Part shown: positions 20,432-32,278 of the stretch, piece after piece
How positions within the stretch are numbered: position 1 is the stretch's first letter
Layout: each line of letters opens with the position of its first letter
Assembly: GCA_011799875.1 (NCBI GenBank)
Contig: CM022298.1
Location: 194,082,423 to 194,146,422, forward strand
Reading direction: 5' to 3'
Source of the DNA: Thinopyrum elongatum
Taxonomy: Eukaryota > Streptophyta > Magnoliopsida > Poales > Poaceae
Length of the DNA stretch: 64,000 nt
The notes under the pieces: model-generated
The model's input: only the letters and a program-made list of their open reading frames with translations
Databases searched by the model: none
Told to the model about the DNA's origin: nothing
Made by a program: the position numbers and the translations under genes

Positions 20432-22310
20432 CTATTCAACTCCATTGGCATTGAACTTTCGTTCAAAACCAACACCTTGTTTCTTCGAGTGCCTTCCTTG
20501 CTTGCGAACAATTTCCTCAAATTGCTTACTCCCGACAAGGCTCTTGTAAACACCTTTCTCTATAATTCCCTTCAATAAGCTATTTTCTTGCTCAAGTGTA
20601 ACTTGGCTAAGAGAATAATTAGTGGAATCAAGAGAATTACTAGAAACAACAATATTGGATTTAGCATGGTTATTGTTACTACTAGAAGAAGAATCTTTCT
20701 TGCTCTTGTTGCTAGATTTTACTTGTGGCATATAAGTCGACAAGAGGAGATGTTTGGCAATGTAAGAAGAACTCTTCTTTCGAAGATCATCATTGATAAC
20801 TTTTAGAAACTCATGCTCTTGCTCTAAATTTAGCTTCTCAAAGTGTAGCTTCTCATGAGTTCTTAGGAGCTCTCTATGATCCTCTTGAGTTGTTTCATGA
20901 GCTAACTTAAGAGTGTTTAGTTCTTTAGTTAGACACTCAATCTCTTTCTTGTCATTGTCATTTGTTCCATCTTGATTATCATGATTACTAGCAAGTTCTA
21001 TAGTTTTCAATACTAGTTTTGTCAACAAGTAAATCATCATCACCTAGCAAATCATCTTCATCACTATTGAAATCAAGATACTCAGGGTGTGATACCTTGG
21101 GGCCTTTAGCCATGAAGCATTTTCCAATTCCTTCATTTGGAATCAAATATGTCGTGGGAGTTGGATGATACTAGAGCAAGTCCGGCAACACCTTCATCTT
21201 GAGTATATTCGGAGTCAGAGTGATAGCTTCTCTCGGAGTAGTTGTCGGAGTCGGAATCGGACACCCATTCACCAACATGAGCTTGACGTCTTCATCTTGT
21301 GTAGCTCTTTGACTACTTGTCCTTCCTTTTCAAGCCTTTGCTTCTTCGAGAGGGTCTTCGTTCATAACGATCATCTCTACTCCTTCTCTCTCTTGGAGGT
21401 GATTCATCTCTTCTACTCCTCCTTTTTGGTGAGTCTTCTCTTTTCTTGTAGGGGGTCGTACACTCATTGGAATAGTGTCTAGTTCTTCCACAATTGTAGC
21501 AATTTTGATCACGACAAGAAGATCTTTTCTCGTTGTAGGACCTTGACTGAGTTTCTCTCTTTGCTTCTACTCTTGTAGAACTTGTTGAAGTTCTTCACCA
21601 TTAAGCTCAATTCTTCATTGGAGACTAGCTTGTCACTTGATGTTGTAGGAGCATCACTTGAAGCTTTGTATGCACCACTTGACTTGTTGTGGAGCTCTTC
21701 CTTATCCTTGAGTGACATCTCATGAGCAACAATTCTACCAATGACTTCCGTAGGCTTGAGATCTTTGTAGTTGGGCATCATTTGGATCAATGTGCACACG
21801 GTATCATATTTGCCATCCAAAGCTCTAAGGATCTTCTTGGTGATGAATTTGTCGGTCATATCCTTACTTCCTAAGCCGGTAATCTCATTTGTGATGAGAG
21901 CAAGCCTAGAGTACATTTCAGCGACTCCTTCACCATCCTTCATCTTGAACTTGTCATTTTTTTCAAGTTGACTTTGAAGCACATCCAACTTGGGTTCCTT
22001 GACAGACTCGGTACCTTCGTGCATACCAACCAAAGTATCCCAAATTGCTTTTGCATTCTCAAGGCGGCTGATTTTGTTGAATTCTTCGGGGCACAATCCA
22101 TTGAAGAGAATATCACAAGCTTGAGAAATTGTATTGTAACATCATCAATTCTTCCACGATCGCTTCACGATCCGTTTCTCTACCATCTTCAAAGAATTCA
22201 CCTTGCAAGGCAATACAAACAACAACCCAAACAGCGGGGTTATGACCAAGAATATGCATTTTCATCTTAAGCTCCCAACTAGCAAAATTTGTACCATCAA
22301 AGTAAGGACC
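20432..22310 (-). pseudogene. Gag of element M (UBN2-type Gag with zinc knuckle and coiled-coil tail)
   Basis: The N-terminal block (YFDGTNFASWELKMKMHIL near 22300) and the body (LENAKAIWDTLVGMHEGTE, SRLALITNEITGLGSKDMTD, KILRALDGKYDTVCTLI) are the plant Copia Gag type. A zinc knuckle CYNCGRTRHYSNEC is encoded near 21506-21462, followed by an Arg/Ser/Lys-rich stretch. The C-terminal third (about 21043-20432) is Leu/Glu/Lys-rich with heptad character (LTKELNTLKLAHETTQEDHR), probably coiled coil, and ends at TAG 20434-20432. Frameshifts near 22130 and 21545 and further breaks near 21300-21050 make it a pseudogene. Gag would package the element's RNA; pol must come from elsewhere. Confidence 0.75.
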
Positions 22311-22415
22311 ACTATGGTGATATAGTTACCCTCACTAGATGCCATACTCCCCTAGGTTGTAAAACCAAGGCTATGATCACCAAAGCAATGGAAATCAAGG
22401 CTAATGGAGACCAAA

Positions 22416-22427
22416 GCTCTGATACCA
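22416..22427 (-). other. Primer-binding site of M
   Basis: The minus strand reads TGGTATCAGAGC, a perfect complement to the 3' end of plant initiator-Met tRNA, two bases from the inner end of the right LTR. It fixes the element's orientation. Confidence 0.9.
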
Positions 22428-22429
22428 CT

Positions 22430-23679
22430 TGTAGGATCGAAAGTATGTCTAGAGGGGAGGGGGATTCGACTACTTGACCAAAATAAAAATCTTTCCTTTT
22501 CCCAATTTTAGTTGTTGGCAGATTTTAGCAATTATGACAAGTCAAGCAATCAACCTACACATGTAATTCTAAGAGTATAGCAGCGGAATGTTAAACATTG
22601 CATATGAAGGTAAAGGGAAGGGTTTGGAGAAGGCAAATGCAATGGGGACATGTAGATTTTTGGCGTGGTTCGGATAGGTGGTGCTATCATACGTCCACGT
22701 TGATGGAGACTTCAACCCACGAAGGGTAACGGCTGCGTGAGTCCACGGAGGGCTCCACCCATGAAGGGTCCATGAAGAAGCAACCTTGTCTATCCCACCA
22801 TGGCCATCTTCCACAAAGGACTTGCCTCACTCGGGTAGATCTTCACGAAGTAGGCGATCTCCTTGCCCTTACAAACTTCTTAGTTCAACTCCACATCACG
22901 TCGGAGGCTCCCAAGCGACACCTAACCAATCTAGGAGACACCACTCTCCAAAAGGTAATGGACGGTGTGTTAATGATGAACTCCTTGCTCTTCTGCTTCA
23001 AATGATAGTCTCCCCAACACTCAACTCTCTCACACAGATTTGGCTATGGTGGAAGAAGGATTTGAGTGGAAAGCAACTTGGGAAGGCTAGAAATCAAGAT
23101 TCAAATGGTAGGAATGGATTCTCTTGATCTCAACACATGAGTAGGTGGTTCTCTCTCAGAAAATGAATGGTGTAAGTGTAGGCACGTTCTGATGGCTCTC
23201 CTCAACGAGGAAGAAGGGGTGGAGGGGTATATATAGCCTCCACACAGAATCCAACCGTTGCACACTTTTGACCCATGTCGGTGGTACCGATCAGCAAGCT
23301 CGGTGTCACCGATCTGCGTAAAATATGAATGTTAGGAATCTCAGTGGGACCGACGGGAACAACTCGGTGGGACCGATGTGCTAGGGCTTAGGGCAAACCT
23401 CATCTCGGTGGCGCCGATCGCATCATCTCGGTGGGACCGCAGTGAAGCAACAAGCAACAGAGAATTAGTCAAGCCAACTCGGTGGGACCGATTGCAACAT
23501 CTCGGTGAGACCGAAGTGAATGCAACAAGTCACAGAGCGCTGGCAAGGCCATATCGATGGGATTGAGATCCATATCAATGCAACCGAATTGTTAGGGTTT
23601 TGGCAGGGGCTAAGTCCAGATAAACTCGGTGGCTCCGGATGGGAAATATCGGCGGGGCCGAGTTGGAAATTAGGGTTTG
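22430..23679 (-). repeat. 5' LTR of M, inner part (split by E3)
   Basis: It matches 5399-6635 closely, including the TATA motif (23228-23235) and the palindrome array (about twelve motifs, 23278-23660). E3 inserted near its outer third, duplicating gtttg (23675-23679). Confidence 0.92.
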
Positions 23680-24943
23680 TGAAGGAAATATGCCCTAGAG
23701 GCAATAATAAAGTTGTTATTTTATATTTCCTTATATCATGATAAATGTTTATTATTCATGCTAGAATTGTATTAACCGGACACTTGATACATGTGTGGAT
23801 ACATAGACAATACACCGTGTCCCTAGTAAGCCTCTACTAGACTAGCTCGTTAATCAAAGAAGGTTAAGTTTCCTAAACATAGACATGTTTTTTCATTTGA
23901 TGAACGGGATCACATCATTAGGAGAATGATGTGATGGACAAGACCCATCCGTTAGCTTAGCATAATGATCGTTAAGTTTTATTGCTATTGCTTTCTTCAT
24001 GTCATATACATATTCCTTTGACTATGAGATTATGCAACTCCCGGATACCGGAGGAATACCTTGTGTGCTATCAAACATCACAACGTAACTGGGTGATTAT
24101 AAAGATGCTGTACAGGTATCTCCGAAGGTGTTTGTTGGGTTGGCATAGATCGAGATTAGGATTTGTCACCGGAAGTGTTTCGGGGGTACCGGGTACATAT
24201 CGGGTCACCGGAAGGGGTTTTGGGCACCCCCCGACAAAGATATGGGCCTAATGGGCCAAGAGGGGAAACAGAATAGCCATCAGGGGCTGCTGCGCCCCCC
24301 ATATGGACCGCACCTGAGGGAAAGGAAAGGGGGGGGGGGGGAAGAGAAGGAAGGGGAGGGATTTGGCCTCCCCCTTCCTTCCCTCCTCCCTCCTCTTTCC
24401 TTTCCCCTCCGATAGATATGGAAGGGGGGGAGGCCGACTTGGAGGAGGCGCCCAAGTAGGATCCCTCCTACTTGGGGCGCCCCTTGCTGCTCCCCTCCCT
24501 CTCCCACCTATATATATGTGGGTGGGGCACCGCTAGAACACACAACATTGATTCCTAGCCGTGTGCGGCGCCCCCCGCCACAGTTTACGCCTCCGGTCAT
24601 ATCTTCGTAGTGCTTAGGCGAAGCCCTGTGCGGATCAATTTACCATCACCGTCACCACGCCGTTGTGCTGACGGAAATCTCCCTCGACACTTTGCTGGAT
24701 CAAGAGTTCGAGGGACGTCATCGAGCTGAACGTGTGCAGAACTCAGAGGTGCCGTACGTTCGGTGCTTGATCGGTCGGAACAAGAAGAAGTTCGACTACA
24801 TCAACCGCGTTGTCAAACGCTTTCTCTTTCGGTCTACGAGGGTACGTGGACACACTCTCCCCCTCTCGTTGCTATGCATCTCCTAGATAGATCTTGCGTG
24901 AGCGTAGGAATTTTTTTGAAATTGCATGCTACGTTTCCCAACA
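23680..24943 (+). repeat. 5' LTR of E3 with internal deletion
   Basis: TGAAGGAAATATGCCC to CGTTTCCCAACA. Compared with the 3' LTR, the part corresponding to about 30674-31168 is missing, with the junction near 24169 (GATTTGTCAC joined to CGGAAGTG). The TATA motif (24509-24516) is retained. Confidence 0.92.
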
Positions 24944-26185
24944 GTGGCATCCAAGTCAGGTCTATGCGTAGATGATATGCACGAGTAGAACACAAAGAGT
25001 TGTGGGCGGTGATCGTCATACTGCTTACCACCAATGTCTTATTTTGATTCGGCGGTATTGTTGGATGAAGCGGCCCGGACCAACCTTACATGACCACGTT
25101 CATGAGACCGGTTCCACCGACAGACATGCAACTAGTTTTGCATAAAGGTGACTGGCGGGTGTCTGTTTCTCCTAGTTTAGTTGAATCGAATTTGACTGCC
25201 GCCGGTCTTTGTTGAAGGTTAAAACAGCAAACTTGATAAATCACCGTTGTGGTTTTGATGCGTAGGTAAGAACGGTTCTTGCTAGAAGCCCGTAGCAGCC
25301 ATGTCAAACTTGCAACAACAAAGTAGAGGACGTCTAACTTGTTTTTGCAGGGCATGTTGTGATGTGATATGGTCAATACATGATGTGATATACGTTGTTG
25401 TATGAGATGATCATGTTTTGTAAAAGTTATCGGCAACTGGCAGGAGCCTTATGGTTGTCGCTTTATTGTATGAAATGCAAACGCCATGTAATTGCTTTAC
25501 TTTATCACTATGCGTTAGCGATAGTTGTAGAAGCAATAGTTGGCGAGACAACCACAACGCAACGATGGAGATCAAGGTGTCGAGCCGGTGACGATGGAGA
25601 TCATGACGATGCTTTGGAGATGGAGATCAAAAGCACAAGATGATGATGGCCATATCATGTCACATATTTTGATTGCATGTGATGTTTATCTTTTATACAT
25701 CTTATTTTGCTTAGTATGGCGGTAGCATTATAAGATGATCCCTTATCTAAATTTCAAGGTATAAGTGTTCTCCCTGAGTTTGCACCGTTGCGACAATTCA
25801 TCATGTTGAGACACCACGTGATGATCGGGTGTGATAGACTCTATGTTCAAATACAACGGGTGCAAGACAGTTTTGCACATGCGGAATACTCGGGTTAAAC
25901 TTGACGAGCCTAGCATGTACAGACATGGCCTCGGAACACTGGAGACCGAAAGGTCGAACGTGAATCATATAGTAGATATGATCAACATAGAGATGTTCAC
26001 CATTGATGACTACTCCATCTCACGTGATGATCGGACATGGTTTAGTTGATTTGGATCACATATCATTTAGATGACTTGAGATATGTCTATCTAAGTGGGA
26101 GTTCTTAAGTAATTTGATTAATTGAACTTAATTTATCATGAACTTAGTCTTGATAGTTTTTGCATATCTATGTTGTAGATCAATA
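24944..26185 (+). other. E3 leader with primer-binding site
   Basis: TGGCATCCAAGTC at 24945-24957 is the decayed initiator-Met primer site. The rest is untranslated leader closely related to the E2 leader (13632-14868, opposite strand). Confidence 0.75.
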
Positions 26186-29100
26186 GCTCGCGTATAGCTC
26201 CCCTATTTTATTTTGATATGTTCCTAGAGAAAACTAAGTTGAAAGATGATAGTAGCAATGAAGCAGACTGGGTCCGTGATCTGAGGATTATCCTCATTGC
26301 TGCACAGAAGAATTATGTCCTTGATGCACCGCTAGGTGACAGACCTATTGCAGGAGCAGATGCAGACGTTATCAATGTTTGGCAAGCTTGATATGATGAC
26401 TACTTGATAGTTTAGTGCGCCATGCTTTACGGCTTAGAACCGGGACTTCAAAAATGTTTTGAATGCCACGGAGCATATGAGATGTTCCAAAGAGATGAAA
26501 TTGGTACTTCAGACTCATGCCCGTGTCAAGAGGTATGAGACCTCTGACAAGTACTTTGACTACAAGATGGAGGAGAATAGCTCAGCTAGTGAGCATGTGC
26601 TCAGAATGTCTGGGTACTACAATCGCTTGAATCAAGTGGGAGTTAATCTTCCGGATAAGATAGTGATTGACAAAGTTCTCTAGTCACTATCACCAAGCTA
26701 CTAGAACTTCGTGATGAACTATAATATGCAAGGGATGACGAAAACGTTTCCCGAGCTCTTCGCGATACTGAAATCGGCGAAGGTAGAAATCAAGAAAGAG
26801 CATCAAGTGTTGATGGTTGACAAGACCACTAGTTTCAAGAAAAAGGGCGAAGGAAAGAAAGGGAACTTCAAGAACAATGGCAAGCAAGTTGTCGCTCCCA
26901 TGAAGAAGCCCAAAGCTGGACCCAAGCCTGAAACTGAGTGCTTCTACTGCAAAGGAAATGGTTACTGGAAGCGGAACTGCCCCAAATACTTGGCGGATAA
27001 GAAGGATGGCAAAGTGAACAAAGGTATATTTGATATACATATTATTGATGTGTATTTTACTAGTGTTCATAGTAGCCCCTGGGTATTTGATACCGGTTCA
27101 GTTGCTAAGATTAGTAACTCAAAACAGGAGTTGCAAAATGAACAAAGACTAGTTAATGACGAGGTGACGATGTGTGTTGGAAGTGATTCCAAGGTTGATA
27201 AGATCACCATCGCACACTCCCTCTACCTTCGGGATTAGTGTTGGACCTAAATAAATAAATGTTATTTGGTGTTTGCGTTGGGCATGAATATGATTGGATC
27301 ATGTTTATTGCAATACGATTATTCATTTAAGTCAGAGAATAATTGTTGTTCTGTTTACATGAATAAAACCTTCTATGGTCATACACTCAATGTAAATGGT
27401 TTACTGAATCTCGATCGTAGTGATACACATATTCATAATATTGATGCCAAAAGATGCAAAGTTGATAATGATAGTGCAACATATTTGTGGCACTGCCGTT
27501 TAGGTCATATTGGTGTAAAGCGCATGAAGAAACTCCATGCAGATGGGCTTTTGGAATCACTTGATTATGAATCATTTGATACTTGCGAACCATGCCTCAT
27601 GGGCAAGATGACTAAAACTCCGTTCTCTGGAACAATGGAGCGAGCAAATGACTTATTGGAAATAATACATACTGATGTATACGGTCCGATGAGTGTTGAG
27701 GCACGCGGCGGGTATCGTTATTTTCTGACCTTCACAGATGATTTGAGCAGATATGGGTATATCTACTTGATGAAACACAAGTCTGAAACATTTGAAAAGT
27801 TCAAAGAATTTCAGAGTGAAGTAGAGTATCATCGTAACAAGAAAATAAAGTTTCTATGATCTGATCGCGGTGGCGAATATTTGAGTTACGAGTTTGGCCT
27901 TCATTTAAAACAATGTGGAATAGTTTCACAACTCACGCCACCTGGAACACCATAGTGTAATGGTGTGTCAGAACGTTGTAATCGTACTTTATTAGATATG
28001 GTGCGATCTATGATGTCTCTTACCGATTTACCACTATCGTTTTGGGGTTATGCATTAGAGACAGCTGCATTCACGTTAAATAGGGCATCGTTTAAATCCG
28101 TTGAGACGACACCGTATGAACTGTGGTTTGGCAAGAAACCTAAGCTGTCGTTTCTTAAAGTTTGGGGTTGCGACACTTATGTCAAAGGGCATCAGCCTGA
28201 TAAGCTCGAACCCAAATCGGAGAAGTGCGTCTTCATAGGATACCCAAAAAGAAACTGTTGGGTACACCTTCTATCACAGATCCGAAGGCAAGATCTTTGT
28301 TGCTAAGAATGGATCCTTTCTAGAGAAGGAGTTTCTCTCGAAAGAAGTGAGTTGGAGGAAAGTAGAACTTGATGAGGTAATTGTACCTTCTCTCGAATTG
28401 GAAAGTAGTTCATCAAAGAAAACCGTTCCTGTGATGCCTACACCAACTAGAGAGGAAGCAAATGATGATGATCATGAAACTTCAGATCAAGTTACTACAG
28501 AACTTTGTCGGTCAACCAGAACACGATCCACACCACAGTGGTATGGGAATCCTGTACTGGAAGTCATGTTACTAGACCAAGGTGAACCTACGAACTATGA
28601 AGAAGATATGATGAGCCCAGACTCCGACAGATGGCTTGAGGCCATGAAATCTGAGATAGGATCCATGTATGAGAACAAAGTGTGGACTTTGGTGGACTTG
28701 CCCGATGATCGGCAAGCCATTGAGAATAAATGGATCTTCAAGAGGAAGACAGACGCTGATGGTAGTGTTACTATCTACAAAGCTTGAATTGTCACAAAAG
28801 GTTTTCGACAAGTTCAAGGTGTTGACTACGATGAGATTTTCTCACTCGTATCGATGCTTAAGTCTGTCCGAATCATGTTAGCAATTGCCGCATTTTATGA
28901 AATCTGGCAAATGGATGTCAAAACTGCATTCCTTAATGGATTTATTAAAGAAAAGTTGTATATCATGCAACCAGAATGTTTTGTCAATCCTAAAGGTGCT
29001 AACAAAGTGTGCAAGCTCCAGCGATCCATCTATGGACCGGTGCAAGCATCTCGAAGTTGGAATATACGCTTTGATGAGTTGATCAAAGCATATAGTTTTA

Positions 29101-29990
29101 TACAGACTTTTGGAGAAGCCTGTATTTACAAGAAAGTGAGTGGGATCACTACAACATTTCTGATAAGTATATGTGAATGAGATATTGTTGATCGAAAATG
29201 ATGTAGAATTTTCTGGAAAGCATAAAGGAGTATTTGAAAGGAATTTTTTTTTCAAAGAAAGACCTCGGTGAAGCTACTTACGTATTGAGCATTAAGATCT
29301 ATAGGGATAGATCGAGACGCTTGATAAGACTTTCAATGAGTACATACCTTGACAAGATTTTGAAGGAGTTCAAAATGGATCAATCGAAGAAGGAGTTCTT
29401 GCCTGTATTGTAAGGTATAAAGTTGAGTAAGACTCAAATCTCGACCATGGCAGAAGATAGAGAGAGAATGAAAGTCATTCCCTATGCCTCAGCCATAGGT
29501 TCTATAAAGTATGCCATGCTGTGTACCAGACCTGTTGTGTACCTTGCCATAAGTTTTGCAAGGGGGTACAATATCGCTTATCGGGAACTTATCGGTCGAC
29601 CCATGATAAGAGGTAAATCGGCCAATTTATCGGCATATCGGTCGATCTATCGCCATATCGGCTGATTTATCTTATCGGTCAGACACTGATACGTGATAAA
29701 TCGGCTGATTTATCGGAATATCAGAAGATATCTTGAAAAGTGAAGAGGACTAAGGAAATGTTTCTCGATTATGGAGGTGATAAATAGTTCGTCGTAAAGA
29801 GTTACGTCGATGCAAGTTTTGACACTGATCTAGATGACTCTAAGTTTGAACCTAGATATGTATTGAACGTGAGAGCAATTAGCTAGAGTAGCTCCATGCA
29901 GAGCATTGTAGACATAGAAATTTGCAAAATACTTACGGATCTGCATGTGGCAGACCCGTTGACTAAACTTCTCTCACAAGCAAAACATGA
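26186..29990 (+). pseudogene. E3 Gag-Pol pseudogene
   Basis: The start codon is replaced (ATAGCTCG where E2 has ATGGCCCG). Recognisable in order are Gag with knuckle CFYCKGNGYWKRNC (near 26940, His replaced by Tyr), protease VFDTGSVAKI, integrase WHCRLGH and IHTDVYG, and the RT start. Stops occur near 26390, 26412, 27235, 27857 and 27954, with a frameshift near 28250 and others after 28780. The RT active site YVDD reads YVNE near 29172. A foreign 170-bp patch sits at about 29565-29735, and most RNase H codons after 29900 are deleted. It cannot encode a working enzyme. Confidence 0.9.
29565..29735. repeat. Filler insertion of TTATCGG-type short repeats in E3 pol
   Basis: Here the RT/RNase H linker codons present in E1 and E2 (about 55 nt) are replaced by sequence built from variants of ATCGGCTGATTTATCGG. 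Nothing like it occurs elsewhere in the window. Both borders return directly to Copia sequence. Confidence 0.75.
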
Positions 29991-30007
29991 TCACACCTTA
30001 GTACTCT

Positions 30008-30165
30008 TTGGTTGTTAATCACAAAGCGATGTGAACTAGATTATTGACTCTAGTAAACCCTTTGGGTGTTGGTCACATGGCGATGTGAACTATGGGTGTT
30101 AATCACATAAAGATGTGAACTATTGGTGTTAAATCACATGGCGATGTGAACTAGATTATTGACTC
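30008..30165 (+). repeat. Four short tandem units before the E3 polypurine tract
   Basis: Four variants of GGTGTTAATCACATGGCG followed by ATGTGAACTA start near 30010, 30064, 30093 and 30124. E1 and E2 have no such repeats between their stop codon and the polypurine tract (30172-30182). Confidence 0.8.
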
Positions 30166-30182
30166 TAGTGCAAGTGGGAGAC

Positions 30183-31946
30183 TGAAGGAAATATGCCCTA
30201 GAGGCAATAATAAAGTTGTTATTTTATATTTCCTTATATCATGATACATGTTTATTATTCATGCTAGAATTGTATTAACCGGAAACTTGATACATGTGTG
30301 GATACATAGACAATACACCGTGTCACTAGTAAGCCTCTACTAGACTAACTCGTTAATCAAAGATGGTTAAGTTTCCTAACCATATACACGTGTCGTCATT
30401 TGATGAATGGGATCACATCATTAGGAGAATAATGTGATGGACAAGACCCATCTGTTAGCTTAGCATAATGATCATTTTAGTTTTATTGCTACTGCTTTCT
30501 TCATGTCAAATACATATTCCTTCAACTATGAGATTATACAACTCCCGGATACCGGAGGAATGCCTTGTGTGCTATCAAACGTCACAATGTAACTGGGTGA
30601 TTATAAAGATGCTCTATAGGTATCTCTGAAGGTGTTTGTTGGGTTGGCATAGATCGAGATTAGAATTTGTCACTCTGAGTATCGGAGAGGAATCTCTGGG
30701 CCCTCTCGGTAATGCACATCATAATAAGCCTTGCAAGCAATGTGACTAATGAGTTAGTTGCAGGATGATGTATTACGGAATGAGTAAAGAGACTTGCCGG
30801 TAATGAGATTGAACTAGGTATGAAGATACCGACGATTGAATCTCGGGCAAGTAACATACCGATGACAAAGGGAATAACGTATGTTGTCATTACGGTACGA
30901 CCGATAAAGATCTTCGTAGAATATGTGGGAACCAATATGAGCATCCAGGTTCTGCTGTTGGTTATTGACCAGAGAGGTGTCTCGGTCATGTCTACATAGT
31001 TCTCGAACCCGTAGGGTCCGCACGCTTAACGTTCGATGACGATTTTGTATTATATGAGTTGGTGACCGAATGTTGTTCAGAGTCTCGGATGAGATCACGG
31101 ACATGACAAGGAGTCTCAAAATGGTCGAGAGGTAAAGATTCATATATAGGACGATGATATTCGGACATCGGAAGTGTTCCGGGGGTACCAGGTACATATC
31201 GGGTCACCGGAAGGGGTTCCGGGCACCCCCCGGCAAAGATATGGGCCTAATGGGCCAAGAGGGGAAACGCAGCAGCCAGCAGGGGCTGCTGCGCCCCCCA
31301 TATGGGCTGCACCTGAGGGAAAGGAGAGGGGGGGAAAGAGAAGGAAGGGGAGGGATTCGGCCTCCCCCTTCCTTCCCTCCTCCCTCCTCTTTCCTTCCCC
31401 CTCCGGTAGATATGGAAGGGGGGGAGGCCGACTTGGAGGAGGCGCCCAAGTAGGATCCCTCCTACTTGGGGCGCCCCTTGCTGCTCCCCTCCCTCTCCCA
31501 CCTATATATATGTGGGGGGGGGGGGGGGGGCACCGCTAGAACACACAACATTGATTCCTAGCAGTGGGCGGCGCCCCCCTCCACAGTTTATGCCTCCGGT
31601 CATATCTTCGTAGTGCTTAGGCGAAGCCCTGCGCGGATCACTTCACCATCACCGTCACCACGCCGTCGTGCTGACGGAACTCTCCCTCGACACTTTGCTG
31701 GATCAAGAGTTCGAGGGACGTCATCGAGCTGAACGTGTGCAGAACTCGGAGGTGTCGTACGTTCGGTGCTTGATCGGTCGGAACGAGAAGAAGTTCGACT
31801 ACATCAACCGTGTTGTCAAACGCTTCCGCTTTCGGTCTACGAGGGTACGTGGACACACTCTCCCCCTCTCATTGCTATGCATCTCCTAGATAGATCTTGC
31901 GTGAGCGTATGAATTTTTTTGAAATTGCATGCTACGTTTCCCAACA
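30183..31946 (+). repeat. 3' LTR of E3
   Basis: Complete LTR of 1764 bp with TATATATA at 31503-31510, followed by a run of 17 G (31514-31530). The partner LTR has GTGGGTGGGGC at this place. Confidence 0.93.
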
Positions 31947-31951
31947 GTTTG

Positions 31952-32278
31952 GACATATTTGGATAGAGAAAGTGGCTGAGGGTTTTGGAGCAATATCACT
32001 AAGCACTTGAGCAAAAAGGTCATTAAGCAACACCTCATCCCCTTTTAATAGTATTGGCTTTCCTATGGACTCAATGTGATCTTGTATCACTTAATAAAAT
32101 GAAGAGTCTTGAGCTTTTGCCAATCCTTGTCCTTAGCATTTTGAGGGGTCCACATCTCTATTTCATGCCATGCCAATCATTGAACATGCTGAAATATTTA
32201 TCTTGAATGGTCATTAGTTCAATGAGATATATGTTGTTATGAATTACCAAAACCACCCGGGGATTAGTTGCACTTTCA
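31952..32278 (-). repeat. 5' LTR of M, outer part
   Basis: Continuation of the M LTR after E3. It matches 6624-6949 and ends TTGCACTTTCA, followed by the target duplication cttgt (32279-32283). Confidence 0.92.

Larger units (their letters stand above)
23680..31946 (+). mobile_element. Element E3: degraded BARE-1/Angela-like Copia retrotransposon in the LTR of M
   Basis: LTRs at 23680-24943 and 30183-31946 are flanked by identical gtttg duplications (23675-23679, 31947-31951). Same family as E2 but opposite orientation. The 5' LTR lacks about 495 bp, gag has lost its start codon, and pol carries many stops, frameshifts and a deletion that removes most of RNase H. It is inactive. Confidence 0.95.
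5399..32278 (-). mobile_element. Element M: pol-less Copia-like LTR retrotransposon (Maximus/SIRE-like), interrupted by E2 and E3
   Basis: Two LTRs of about 1.55 kb bound it: 5399-6949 and 22430-23679 plus 31952-32278. Target duplications are identical (cttgt at 5394-5398 and 32279-32283). A tRNA-iMet primer site lies next to the right LTR and a polypurine tract next to the left one, so it reads right to left. Without E2 and E3 it is about 9.8 kb. Between the LTRs are a gag pseudogene (about 22310-20432), a promoter-like region, and an extra ORF (18402 down to 7588, split by E2). I find no protease, integrase, RT or RNase H frame, so it must have been mobilised in trans. The gag form and extra ORF suggest the Maximus/SIRE lineage; that assignment is inference. 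Confidence 0.85.

Noticed and set aside
22416..22427. tRNA-like sequence beside the M LTR
   Set aside because: Only 12 bases, complementary to the tRNA 3' end: a primer-binding site, not a tRNA gene.
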